Assembly: GCA_934572335.1 (NCBI GenBank)
Contig: CAKTKU010000003.1
Span: 1 to 64,000 of the forward strand
DNA: 64,000 nucleotides
DNA from: an uncultured Oscillospiraceae bacterium
GTDB taxonomy: Bacteria; Bacillota; Clostridia; Oscillospirales; Oscillospiraceae
Reading direction: 5' to 3'
In this document: positions 9,448 to 16,574 of the stretch, piece by piece
Layout of the letters: each line of letters opens with the position of its first letter
Position numbering within the stretch: position 1 is the stretch's first letter
Notes under the pieces: generated by a model
Databases searched by the model: none
Seen by the model: the letters and a program-made list of their open reading frames with translations, nothing else
Told to the model about the DNA's origin: nothing
Translations under genes and position numbers: made by a program

Positions 9448-11400
9448 ATGGAAAAGAAGACCTTTTATATCACCACCCCGATATACTACCCCTCTGACAA
9501 GCTGCACATCGGGCATACCTACTGCACCGTCGCCACGGACGCCATCGCCCGCTACAAGCGCCTGTGCGGCTATGACGTGATGTTCCTCACTGGCACGGAC
9601 GAGCACGGTCAGAAGATAGAGGAGAAGGCAAATGCGGCGGGCGTCACGCCGCAGGAGTTCGTGGACAGGATAGTCACCGGCGAGAACGGCATTCTCGATC
9701 TGTGGAAGCTCATGAACATCTCCAACGACCGCTTCATCCGCACCACGGACGATTATCATGTCGAGTCTGTGCAGCGCATTTTCAAGAAGATGTACGAAAA
9801 CGGCGACATCTACAAGGGCGCGTATAAGGGCAAATACTGCACCCCGTGCGAGAGCTTCTGGACGGAGAGCCAGCTTGTCGACGGCAAGTGTCCCGACTGC
9901 GGGCGCGAAGTGCACGACGCGGAGGAGGAGGCGTATTTCTTCCGCCTCTCCAAGTATGCCAAGCCCGTGCAGGAGCTGCTGGAGACCGGCACGTTCCTCA
10001 CGCCGCCCAGCCGCGTCAACGAGATGATCAACAACTTCATCAAGCCCGGTCTTGAGGACCTGTGCGTGTCGCGCACTAGCTTCAGCTGGGGCATCCCCGT
10101 GGACTTTGACCCCGGTCACGTCGTGTACGTCTGGGTCGACGCCCTCTCCAACTACATCACCGCCCTCGGCTACGGCAACGAGAAGTACCACGATTACGAC
10201 AAGTACTGGCCGGCAGATGTGCACATCGTCGGCAAGGAGATCGTCCGCTTCCACTCCATCATCTGGCCGGCAATGCTCATGAGCATTGAGCAGCCCCTGC
10301 CCAAGCGCGTTTACGGCCACGGCTGGCTCGTCATCGACGGCGGCAAGATGAGCAAGTCCAAGGGCAACGTTGTTGACCCGTACCTGCTGGCGGACAAGTT
10401 CGGCGTGGACGCGCTGCGCTTCTTCCTGCTGCGCACGTTCCCGTTCGGCTCGGATGGCAACTTCTCCAACGAGCTTCTTATAAGCACCATCAACACCGAC
10501 CTCGCCAATGACCTCGGCAACCTCGTCTCCCGCACGACCGCCATGGTCGAAAAATACTTCGGCGGCACACTCATCCCCGAGCGCGAGAGCGACCCGATGG
10601 ATGAAGAGCTCATCTCCCTCATCCGCTCCACCAAGGCGCTCTACGCCGCGCAGATGGACGAGTTCCAGCTGCATCTCGCGCTTGAAGAGGTGTTCAAGCT
10701 CATCCAGCGCGCGAACAAGTACATCGACGAGACCGCCCCTTGGGTGCTCGCGCGCGACGAGGCAAAGAAGCCGCGCCTTGCAAGCGTGATGTATAACCTC
10801 CTTGAGGCGCTGCGCGCTGCGCTGACGATGCTCACGCCGTTCATGCCCGAAAGCTGCGGCAAGGCCTTCGCCCAGATCGGCGCGGAGAAAGAACATACCA
10901 CCTGGGATCACGCCGGGGAATACGGCGTGCTGCCCGCGACGGTGAGCGTCCACAAGGGTGAAACGCTCTTCCCGCGCATCGACGCGGCGAAGATGCTCGC
11001 CGAGCTTGAGGAGCTTGAAAAGGCGGCAAAGGGTCCGCAGGTCAAGGTTAACCCCGTGCTTCCCGATGTGACGATCGACGAGTTTGCAAAGTGCGATATG
11101 CGCGTATGCAAGGTGCTCACCTGCGAGGCGGTCAAGAAGTCCGAGAAGCTTCTGAAATTCACGCTCGACGACGGCAGCGGCACCGAGCGCACCATTCTCT
11201 CCGGCATCCACAAGTTCTATGAGCCGGAGCAGCTCGTCGGCAAGACCGTCGTCGCCATCCTCAACCTCCCCCCGCGCAAGATGATGGGGCAGATGTCCAA
11301 CGGCATGCTGCTCTCCGCCGTGCGCGAGGTGGACGGCAAGGAGGAGCTGCACCTCGTCATGCTCGACGACAGCGTCCCCGCCGGCGCGCAGCTGTGCTGA
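9448..11400 (+). CDS. metG: Methionyl-tRNA synthetase with C-terminal tRNA-binding domain
   Basis: 650 residues. The class I HIGH motif appears as HIGH in KLHIGHTYCTV and the KMSKS loop as KMSKSKGN. The zinc-binding knuckle CTPCESFW...CPDCGR lies between them. An anticodon-binding helical domain follows, and a Trbp111/EMAP-type OB fold closes the protein (FAKCDMRVCKVLTCE, SGIHKFYEPEQLVGKTVV, KMMGQMSNGMLLSA). It charges tRNA-Met. GGGAG precedes the ATG. No T-box leader is visible in the 88 bases upstream. Confidence 0.98.
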   Translation: MEKKTFYITTPIYYPSDKLHIGHTYCTVATDAIARYKRLCGYDVMFLTGTDEHGQKIEEKANAAGVTPQEFVDRIVTGENGILDLWKLMNISNDRFIRTTDDYHVESVQRIFKKMYENGDIYKGAYKGKYCTPCESFWTESQLVDGKCPDCGREVHDAEEEAYFFRLSKYAKPVQELLETGTFLTPPSRVNEMINNFIKPGLEDLCVSRTSFSWGIPVDFDPGHVVYVWVDALSNYITALGYGNEKYHDYDKYWPADVHIVGKEIVRFHSIIWPAMLMSIEQPLPKRVYGHGWLVIDGGKMSKSKGNVVDPYLLADKFGVDALRFFLLRTFPFGSDGNFSNELLISTINTDLANDLGNLVSRTTAMVEKYFGGTLIPERESDPMDEELISLIRSTKALYAAQMDEFQLHLALEEVFKLIQRANKYIDETAPWVLARDEAKKPRLASVMYNLLEALRAALTMLTPFMPESCGKAFAQIGAEKEHTTWDHAGEYGVLPATVSVHKGETLFPRIDAAKMLAELEELEKAAKGPQVKVNPVLPDVTIDEFAKCDMRVCKVLTCEAVKKSEKLLKFTLDDGSGTERTILSGIHKFYEPEQLVGKTVVAILNLPPRKMMGQMSNGMLLSAVREVDGKEELHLVMLDDSVPAGAQLC

Positions 11401-11419
11401 TATACGAATAAAAACGACC

Positions 11420-11447
11420 ATACCTCCCGGCAGCCGCCGGGAGGTAT
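11420..11447 (+). terminator. Hairpin terminator after metG
   Basis: A perfect 12-bp stem (ATACCTCCCGGC / GCCGGGAGGTAT) with a four-base loop, 20 bases after the metG stop. The following T-tract is poor, so termination may be partial and let some transcription reach the NUDIX gene. Confidence 0.6.
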
Positions 11448-11470
11448 TTGCAAATCAGGAGGATAAACCT

Positions 11471-12094
11471 ATGGACATGGGCGAAAAATGGCTGGACTGG
11501 GCGATAGAGCTGCAGGCGCTCGCACAGGCGGGGCTGTATTACAGCCGCGACCGCTTTGATATTGAGCGCTTCACGCGCATACGCGAGATTTCCGCGGAAA
11601 TGCTCAGTCTCAAAAGCGCGATACCCGTCGGCACGGTGAAGGACCTCTTCTGCGGCGAGACCGGGTATCAGACCCCGAAGATCGACACCCGCGCCGCCAT
11701 ATTCTCCGACGACGGGCGCATTCTCCTCGTGCGCGAGACGGACAGGCGCTGGGCACTGCCCGGCGGGTGGTGCGACGTGAATATGTCCGTGGGCGAGAAC
11801 ACGCTTAAGGAGGTCAAGGAGGAGGCCGGTCTGGACGCGGAGCTTGTGCGCGTCATCGCCGTGCAGGACAGAGAGCGCCACAACCGCCCGCGCTACGCCT
11901 ACCGCATATGCAAGATCTTCTCCCTCTGCCGCGCCACCGGCGGGGAATTCCATGAAAACTCCGAGACGACCGAGAGCGCGTACTTCCCCCTCGACGCGCT
12001 TCCCCCGCTCGCCGAAGAGAAGAACACCCCAGAGCAGCTCGCCCTGTGCTTCGCCGCGTACAAGGACGATAATTGGCAGACCGTGGTGGAATAG
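11471..12094 (+). CDS. NUDIX hydrolase with helical N-terminal domain
   Basis: 207 residues. An N-terminal helical part (LDWAIELQALAQAGLYYSRDRFDIERF) resembles the Nudix_N domain of ADP-ribose pyrophosphatase-like proteins. The Nudix box begins GWCDVNMSVGENTLKEVKEEAGL: the EExG metal-binding core is kept, but the first Glu of the consensus is Met and the Arg of the REUXEE core is Lys. Such enzymes hydrolyse nucleoside diphosphates linked to another group; the substrate cannot be told here. AGGAGG lies eight bases before ATG 11471. It is the last gene before the AT-rich island. Confidence 0.88.
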   Translation: MDMGEKWLDWAIELQALAQAGLYYSRDRFDIERFTRIREISAEMLSLKSAIPVGTVKDLFCGETGYQTPKIDTRAAIFSDDGRILLVRETDRRWALPGGWCDVNMSVGENTLKEVKEEAGLDAELVRVIAVQDRERHNRPRYAYRICKIFSLCRATGGEFHENSETTESAYFPLDALPPLAEEKNTPEQLALCFAAYKDDNWQTVVE

Positions 12095-12152
12095 GGGGGG
12101 TATGGCAAAAGCAAAAGTGTAGTATTTGCCTCCTATCGTTTCTACATACTAT

Positions 12153-13214
12153 TTATTCGTTTTCTCTGTAATTTATGTATTCGTTCTTGCTCATTCCCCG
12201 AATTGTGAGCAAGCTTCCGTATCTGTAGTAAGAGGCAGTCCCGTCCGCATAATTTATTGTACATTTCATGGGATAACAAGCAGGATCTTTCTCATTTTTA
12301 TATTCAATATCAAACAAAATATATCCCAGTACGACAGACTTTTTCTCACATTTAATTGGCTTTCCAGTTATCACAGATACATTACCCGAAAGCAGTTTTG
12401 GGTACTTTTCCTGTATGGTTTCTTTTATCTCCTCAGATACCATATCAAGTCCCTCAGTGTAGATATACTCTTCTCCTTCGGATAAAGTATTTAATCTTTC
12501 CATTTCTAGATCCTGATTCGAGCTTTTGACCCAAGCAAACGGAGTTACGCCGCCATTATATACAAACAATTCTTTGACCTTGTCTGAATTTTCATCCATT
12601 AGGGACAGAATTTGGCTATTTCTTGTGTGCTTCCCACATTCAGCAACTTTGCTATTTGTATATGTATACGTCCCGTTGTAATTGAATCTATACTCCACTC
12701 CATCACTTTTGCAAACAGCACGGAACCGTTTTTTGCCTGGAATATTCCCTTCGCATATGTCAGCCAGATTAAATATATAGTTTCTCCATACAGTATAATC
12801 TGTACCTTCGTAAGCTGGTGCTTCTTCCCCGAGCGCTTCCATAGCTTTCTGTATTTCACGCATGGAATCACTGACTATATTCACATATTCCCCGTCAAAC
12901 GTCCATGCCCCAGTCTCAATAAAGCTACCTCCGTCCTCTACTTCAACTGAAAAATCTGTCAACTGCATATATAACCCAAAATCCTTGTTGTATGGGGCAG
13001 GCTCAAAATAGAGCGTTTTATGCCAATTTCCATTCAAGCCAACATATAGCCCTGCTATTTCAGTAGGCATTGAAGGTTCATCCATTCGTACTATGTTTCT
13101 TGTATATAAGACTATTGAGGTAATCAGCAACGCTGCTACTATTAATGCAACAAATATGACCACATATAATTTTTGCTTAGTTGTGCATAGCGAACCCGCA
13201 AAAATACGTTTCAT
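12153..13214 (-). CDS. Membrane-anchored protein of unknown function
   Basis: 353 residues. One N-terminal membrane helix (about residues 16-37, LYVVIFVALIVAALLITSIVLY) precedes a large outside domain rich in aromatic and acidic residues. I do not recognise the family. The outside part contains blocks such as GLYVGLNGNWHKTLYFEPAP and EYRFNYNGTYTYTNS that suggest beta-strand-rich repeats. The gene is AT-rich and lies 36 bases downstream of the Ltp lipoprotein gene on the same strand, so the two may be cotranscribed. Confidence 0.75.
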   Translation of the reverse strand: MKRIFAGSLCTTKQKLYVVIFVALIVAALLITSIVLYTRNIVRMDEPSMPTEIAGLYVGLNGNWHKTLYFEPAPYNKDFGLYMQLTDFSVEVEDGGSFIETGAWTFDGEYVNIVSDSMREIQKAMEALGEEAPAYEGTDYTVWRNYIFNLADICEGNIPGKKRFRAVCKSDGVEYRFNYNGTYTYTNSKVAECGKHTRNSQILSLMDENSDKVKELFVYNGGVTPFAWVKSSNQDLEMERLNTLSEGEEYIYTEGLDMVSEEIKETIQEKYPKLLSGNVSVITGKPIKCEKKSVVLGYILFDIEYKNEKDPACYPMKCTINYADGTASYYRYGSLLTIRGMSKNEYINYRENE

Positions 13215-13250
13215 TTTAGGTCTCCTCTATTCTTATCACCCGTATTTTTC

Positions 13251-14231
13251 TCAATATCCGTTTTGCTCGGCTCCATATACTGCTTGCTCGTAAGTAAATC
13301 CTTCATACTCAAGCTGATCTATCAGGCCTGACTTTGAAAACGCCATAACAGAAAGATAGTTTTCAGCAACTCTTACTGCTTGTTCCATCCAATCTGCCCC
13401 ACAGCAATCCGCCGCAAGCCTAGACGCCTCACTTGAGTACCCTTCATATTCAAGTTGTTCCACTAACCCTTTGTAAGAAAAACCCATAACGTTCAAATAA
13501 TTCTGAGCAGTTTTTAGCGCATTTTGTTCCTCCATCGTAAGGGTAAAAGATTCTTTTTCTACCGCACTCCCACAAACTATGCACTTTTTCACTTTCACAC
13601 CGGCTTTGCTGCCAGAGGGCATAGATGTTATAGTCCATACGTTATCTGTTTTATGTGCTGTTAACGGTATTACCTCAGTAACCTTTTCTTTGCACACTGA
13701 GCATGTTCCAGACCTGAACCCGGATGAGCTGCATGTTGCCTCTAAATCTGTGCTCCATGAATTAACCGTATGTTTGAGCGGCTTACCTAGCTTTTTGCCG
13801 CACACGGCGCAGTGCTTTGCTTCAGAGCAGGTTGCGTCTACCCACTCATGCTCCAGCGCCTTTCCTTCGGTCTTTCCACACAATTCGCATTTCTTAGGGC
13901 TGGCGCATGTCGCTTCAGCCCATTTATGTGCTAATGGTTTACCCTTTGTCTCACCACACACTGTGCAGGTCTGCGGATCATCGCAGGTTGCCGCTTTCCA
14001 CTGATGCGCTGCTTTTTCCCCCTCCGTTGTTCCGCACACTATACACGTACGCGGGGACGTGCAGGTTGCCTCCTGCCAAGTATGTCCAAGCGCTGTTCCT
14101 TCTACACTACCACATTTCACGCACGTTGCTGCCGTAGTACACGTTGCCGGTGTATACTCATGCTTTATGCAGCAACCACAAAGCATAAGCGCAATTACCA
14201 ACACAAGAATAAGCAAAACCGTTTTTTTCAT
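13251..14231 (-). CDS. Ltp-family lipoprotein with Cys/His repeats (superinfection-exclusion-like C-terminus)
   Basis: 326 residues from ATG 14231, with GGAG seven bases upstream; a GTG at 14249 would overlap that site. A lipoprotein signal ends LCGC (Cys20). Residues 25-185 hold five to six repeats of about 27 residues with the pattern C-x5-C-x2-CG...H.W..ATC (for example CTSPRTCIVCGTTEG), which look like small metal-binding knuckles. The C-terminus (about 232-326) has two Ltp modules: NALKTAQNYLNVMGFSYKGL...QLEYEGY and QAVRVAENYLSVMAFSKSGL...QLEYEGF. The founding Ltp of a Streptococcus thermophilus prophage blocks phage DNA entry at the cell surface. A defence role here is an inference from that family and from the neighbours. 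Confidence 0.82.
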   Translation of the reverse strand: MKKTVLLILVLVIALMLCGCCIKHEYTPATCTTAATCVKCGSVEGTALGHTWQEATCTSPRTCIVCGTTEGEKAAHQWKAATCDDPQTCTVCGETKGKPLAHKWAEATCASPKKCELCGKTEGKALEHEWVDATCSEAKHCAVCGKKLGKPLKHTVNSWSTDLEATCSSSGFRSGTCSVCKEKVTEVIPLTAHKTDNVWTITSMPSGSKAGVKVKKCIVCGSAVEKESFTLTMEEQNALKTAQNYLNVMGFSYKGLVEQLEYEGYSSEASRLAADCCGADWMEQAVRVAENYLSVMAFSKSGLIDQLEYEGFTYEQAVYGAEQNGY

Positions 14232-14373
14232 TTTCTTTCTCCTGTACACATTTCCTTTTTATTGCCGATAGCATATTTCCCTCGCTTCGGCAATCATCCT
14301 TAATCTTTCAATTAGTTGTTTTCCACGTTACATCACCCTTTCTAAGTTTATTTGCGGAACACAGCCTAATAAT

Positions 14374-14402
14374 AGTATACATTTATTAAACTAATATTTC
14401 AA
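14374..14402 (-). promoter_or_regulatory. SigmaA promoter for the Ltp lipoprotein
   Basis: Minus strand TTGAAA (14402-14397), 17-base spacer, TATACT (14379-14374). It lies back to back with the promoter of the XRE gene, so one bound regulator could control both directions. Confidence 0.6.
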
Positions 14403-14426
14403 GTTAAATTGTAATTTTATTATAAT
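14398..14426 (+). promoter_or_regulatory. Candidate promoter for the XRE regulator
   Basis: TATAAT at 14421-14426 with a weak -35 (TTCAAG, 14398-14403) 17 bases upstream, overlapping the -35 of the divergent Ltp promoter. Only the -10 box is strong. Confidence 0.45.
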
Positions 14427-14466
14427 TTCCGTTTAGCCTTGATAAACTAAGTTATGGTGATACTGT

Positions 14467-14787
14467 ATGATAGATTACAAGGTTATCGGATTTAGAATCA
14501 AGCAGCAACGGACAAAGCTCAATATGACGCAAGATACATTGGCCGAGCTTGCCGATATAACAACTGTCTATTTATCAAAAATTGAAAATGGTCATGTGCA
14601 CCCCACATTAGACCTTCTGAGTTCTATATGCTCCATTCTGAACTGCGACTTGGGAACGATACTTCTAGACATTTCGCCCGCCTCAAATAACTACCAAAAT
14701 GAACGGGTAATACAACTGTTCAATTCCTGTTCTCCTCAAGTTAAACCTATCGCTCTTGAGCTATTGGAGAAGCTATCCAAAATATAG
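14467..14787 (+). CDS. XRE-family helix-turn-helix regulator
   Basis: 106 residues with a Cro/C1-type DNA-binding domain: GFRIKQQRTKLNMTQDTLAELADITTVYLSKIENGHVHPTLDLL, then a short C-terminal helix that probably serves dimerisation. It is divergent from the Ltp gene and lies 144 bases upstream of the toxin-antitoxin-chaperone cassette. It is a plausible local regulator of both, but no matching inverted repeat was found at either promoter. The gene is AT-rich like the rest of the island. Confidence 0.9.
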   Translation: MIDYKVIGFRIKQQRTKLNMTQDTLAELADITTVYLSKIENGHVHPTLDLLSSICSILNCDLGTILLDISPASNNYQNERVIQLFNSCSPQVKPIALELLEKLSKI

Positions 14788-14852
14788 GTTCTCCGTTCTC
14801 AAAAAGTTTTCTTGGCACAGGCAGAAGTTGGGTAGCTATTTTAATCAATCTG

Positions 14853-14900
14853 TTGACAATATATGAAAAGCAGTTTTACTATTGACAAATGTGGTATACT
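14853..14900 (+). promoter_or_regulatory. Promoter region of the toxin-antitoxin-chaperone cassette
   Basis: Two TTGACA boxes (14853-14858 and 14882-14887) and an extended -10, TGGTATACT (TATACT at 14895-14900). The first box pairs with TACTAT 18 bases on; the second has TTATTA 17 bases on. Which combination is used cannot be decided by eye. The cassette therefore has its own promoter, separate from the XRE gene. Confidence 0.5.
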
Positions 14901-14931
14901 AGATTTATTAAACATATAGCTGGGATAGTAT

Positions 14932-15441
14932 ATGGGAAACATATTTAAAACTATTGCGTATCATAAGTCGGCCCAATCAGCTGCATCAGAATCAGTTCGC
15001 AAACAGATGTATAACATATGCAAAAGAGACGATGCTTGGCTCGGAGACGGTATTTACTTTTGGGAAAGAAAAGTTGATGCCGAGAAATGGGATGGCAGAT
15101 ATATTGATCCAGTTATCACCTCTGCTCAACTTAGCTGCGACTATAATCTTTTTTTGAATCTTGATACAGCTGATGGAATCTCAGAATTCAAAGAGTTTGT
15201 TCATTTCTGCCAGAAGGAGTTCAGCTCATCAAATTATGATATTGTGTTTTCTAGAAAGAATGATTATTATGTGTCCACAGTTTTTTGTCAGTACTATAAG
15301 ATGATATATCACACAATGCTTATGAAGTATTCGTTTCCTAAATGTAGTTCAAAACCTCAATACTGCGCTTCGAATAATACTATAGTAAGTAATATTCGGT
15401 TAGCATCAATTAATGATTGCGGGAAATGGAAGTGGTTATGA
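14932..15441 (+). CDS. ADP-ribosyltransferase-like toxin, CmdT-like candidate
   Basis: 169 residues. Three blocks fit the H-Y-(E/Q) layout of diphtheria-toxin/PARP-like ADP-ribosyltransferases: AYHKSA near the N-terminus (His11), WLGDGIYFWE at 36-45 (Tyr42), and KPQYC near 141-145 (Gln143) as the third-position candidate. LFLNLDT lies between them. Members of the WLGxGIYF group are small toxins or defence enzymes. The next two genes, a small protein four frames away and a SecB-like chaperone, match the toxin-antitoxin-chaperone order of CmdTAC, in which CmdT modifies mRNA. The assignment rests on motifs and context, not on a database match; the target is unknown. Confidence 0.6.
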   Translation: MGNIFKTIAYHKSAQSAASESVRKQMYNICKRDDAWLGDGIYFWERKVDAEKWDGRYIDPVITSAQLSCDYNLFLNLDTADGISEFKEFVHFCQKEFSSSNYDIVFSRKNDYYVSTVFCQYYKMIYHTMLMKYSFPKCSSKPQYCASNNTIVSNIRLASINDCGKWKWL

Positions 15442-15442
15442 A

Positions 15443-15691
15443 ATGAAAGACTTTAAATTTGATATTAATGCTTTTCTCTCTTGCTGTGAACAATACGGAA
15501 TAGAGGTTCGTGAAGGTTCCGGAAAAATTCTTATCGACGATGCCGAAGTAAATGTCTCCGACATAATTGAAGAAAAACTTGCAGCAGCAAGATCTATGAT
15601 GGATTCATCACCGCGGATTACGATCAATGGGGCTACCTGTTTCAGTTTTTATACTGAACGCCCTGATTCTACTGTGACATTTGCAGCCTAA
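15443..15691 (+). CDS. Small antitoxin candidate of the toxin-antitoxin-chaperone cassette
   Basis: 82 residues from ATG 15443, one base after the toxin stop; an in-frame ATG at 15413 would overlap the toxin by 29 bases. The protein is acidic, with DINAFLSCCEQYGIEV, an IIEEKLAAARSM helix and a C-terminal tail with aromatic and hydrophobic residues (CFSFYTERPDSTVTFAA). In known SecB-controlled systems the antitoxin's C-terminus is a chaperone-addiction segment; this tail is a candidate for that. The sequence itself resembles no family I can name, so the call depends on position and size. Confidence 0.6.
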   Translation: MKDFKFDINAFLSCCEQYGIEVREGSGKILIDDAEVNVSDIIEEKLAAARSMMDSSPRITINGATCFSFYTERPDSTVTFAA

Positions 15692-15703
15692 AGGAGGATT
15701 ATA

Positions 15704-16114
15704 ATGGAGAGCAATGCTAGGTCCGTCTTATCATTAGAGAAGCTCTTTTTTGAAAACATCACGTATTCTCGAAAAAGTGAACCAGCGCTCATTTCATCCA
15801 ATTATGAAATGAATTTTCAGCGTGAAGTATCTGAGTACGAGACTAACAATCATTATAGAATCAAGTTAACAGCTAATATTTGCTCCGAAGAGAAGAATAT
15901 AGAGCTTTCTGTCTCTTTAGTAGGTTTCTTTACTTGTGAGTGTGATGACATACAACAAAAAGAGGCGCTAGTTAAAGACAATACAGTAGCAATAATGTTT
16001 CCATATCTACGCAGTCAAATAACCCTTGTTTCTACTCAGCCAGATATCGCACCAATTGTATTACCTACTATTAACGTTGTCTCTTTATTCAAAGACTCTG
16101 ATACAAATAAATAA
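15704..16114 (+). CDS. SecB-like chaperone
   Basis: 136 residues with the SecB fold pattern: an alternating strand region (YRIKLTANICSEEKNIELSVSLVGFF) and the diagnostic block NTVAIMFPYLRSQITLVSTQPDIAPIVLPTIN. Gram-positive bacteria do not use SecB for general export, so solitary SecB-like genes usually serve toxin-antitoxin-chaperone modules, where they hold the antitoxin stable. AAAGGAGG precedes the ATG, 12 bases after the antitoxin stop. This is the last gene of the island; the hairpin at 16148 follows. Confidence 0.85.
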   Translation: MESNARSVLSLEKLFFENITYSRKSEPALISSNYEMNFQREVSEYETNNHYRIKLTANICSEEKNIELSVSLVGFFTCECDDIQQKEALVKDNTVAIMFPYLRSQITLVSTQPDIAPIVLPTINVVSLFKDSDTNK

Positions 16115-16147
16115 ACATGTGCTATATCGTTTCTATGCAACAGCAGC

Positions 16148-16182
16148 AAACCGGCTCACCCCGCGTTGGGGTGAGCCGGTTT
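16148..16182. terminator. Strong hairpin between the SecB-like gene and ireB (convergent)
   Basis: A 15-bp perfect stem (AAACCGGCTCACCCC / GGGGTGAGCCGGTTT) with a five-base loop. It lies 33 bases after the SecB-like stop and 20 bases past the ireB stop, so it can serve both strands. T-tracts on both sides are short. It also marks the right edge of the AT-rich island. Confidence 0.65.
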
Positions 16183-16202
16183 GTAAACTGTTTGATGTTT
16201 CT

Positions 16203-16445
16203 TTACTTGTCGAGGTAGGTCTTCACCAGCTCGCTCATCAGCTCGTCGCGGTCGATGCGCGTGATAAGCGTGCGGGCGTTGTTGTAATTTGTGATGTAGG
16301 TCGGGTCCTCAGAGAGTATATAACCCACTATCTGGTTTATCGGGTTGTAGCCCTTGACCATGAGGGAGTTATACACAGACGAAAGAACTTCCTTCATCGC
16401 GGTCTTGCTGTCCAGCGCCTCGAACTTGCGTGTTTCATCTGCCAT
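16203..16445 (-). CDS. ireB: IreB family regulatory phosphoprotein (UPF0297)
   Basis: 80 residues from ATG 16445, with GGAGGGG just upstream (the in-frame start at 16466 lies before that site). The sequence follows the family throughout: KFEALDSKTAMKEVLSSVYNSLMVKGYNPINQIVGYILSEDPTYIT, then a conserved C-terminal DRDELMSELVKTYL. In Enterococcus, IreB is phosphorylated by the Ser/Thr kinase IreK and affects cephalosporin resistance. In many Firmicutes it precedes ruvX and a DUF1292 gene; here it stands alone downstream of pheT. Confidence 0.95.
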   Translation of the reverse strand: MADETRKFEALDSKTAMKEVLSSVYNSLMVKGYNPINQIVGYILSEDPTYITNYNNARTLITRIDRDELMSELVKTYLDK

Positions 16446-16574
16446 GATGTCCCCTCCAATTCTCATCTTTTTCTGGCACTATTATACCAGATTCAAGCTG
16501 CAAGTAAAGTCGAAAAAGGGCGAAAATTGATTAAATTTTCATTAAAACTGCCGTTTGCCCGAAAAACGCCGTCC

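Larger units (their letters stand above)
12100..16140. other. AT-rich accessory island
   Basis: Base composition changes abruptly after the NUDIX gene and returns to GC-rich at the hairpin near 16148. All six genes inside share AT-rich codon choice, unlike the housekeeping genes on either side. No integrase, transposase, tRNA or flanking direct repeat was found, so the mode of entry is not shown. Contents: unknown membrane protein, Ltp lipoprotein, XRE regulator and the toxin-antitoxin-chaperone cassette. Confidence 0.8.

Noticed and set aside
12102..12122. Tiny frame MAKAKV after the NUDIX gene
   Set aside because: Only six codons, no terminator and no conservation argument.
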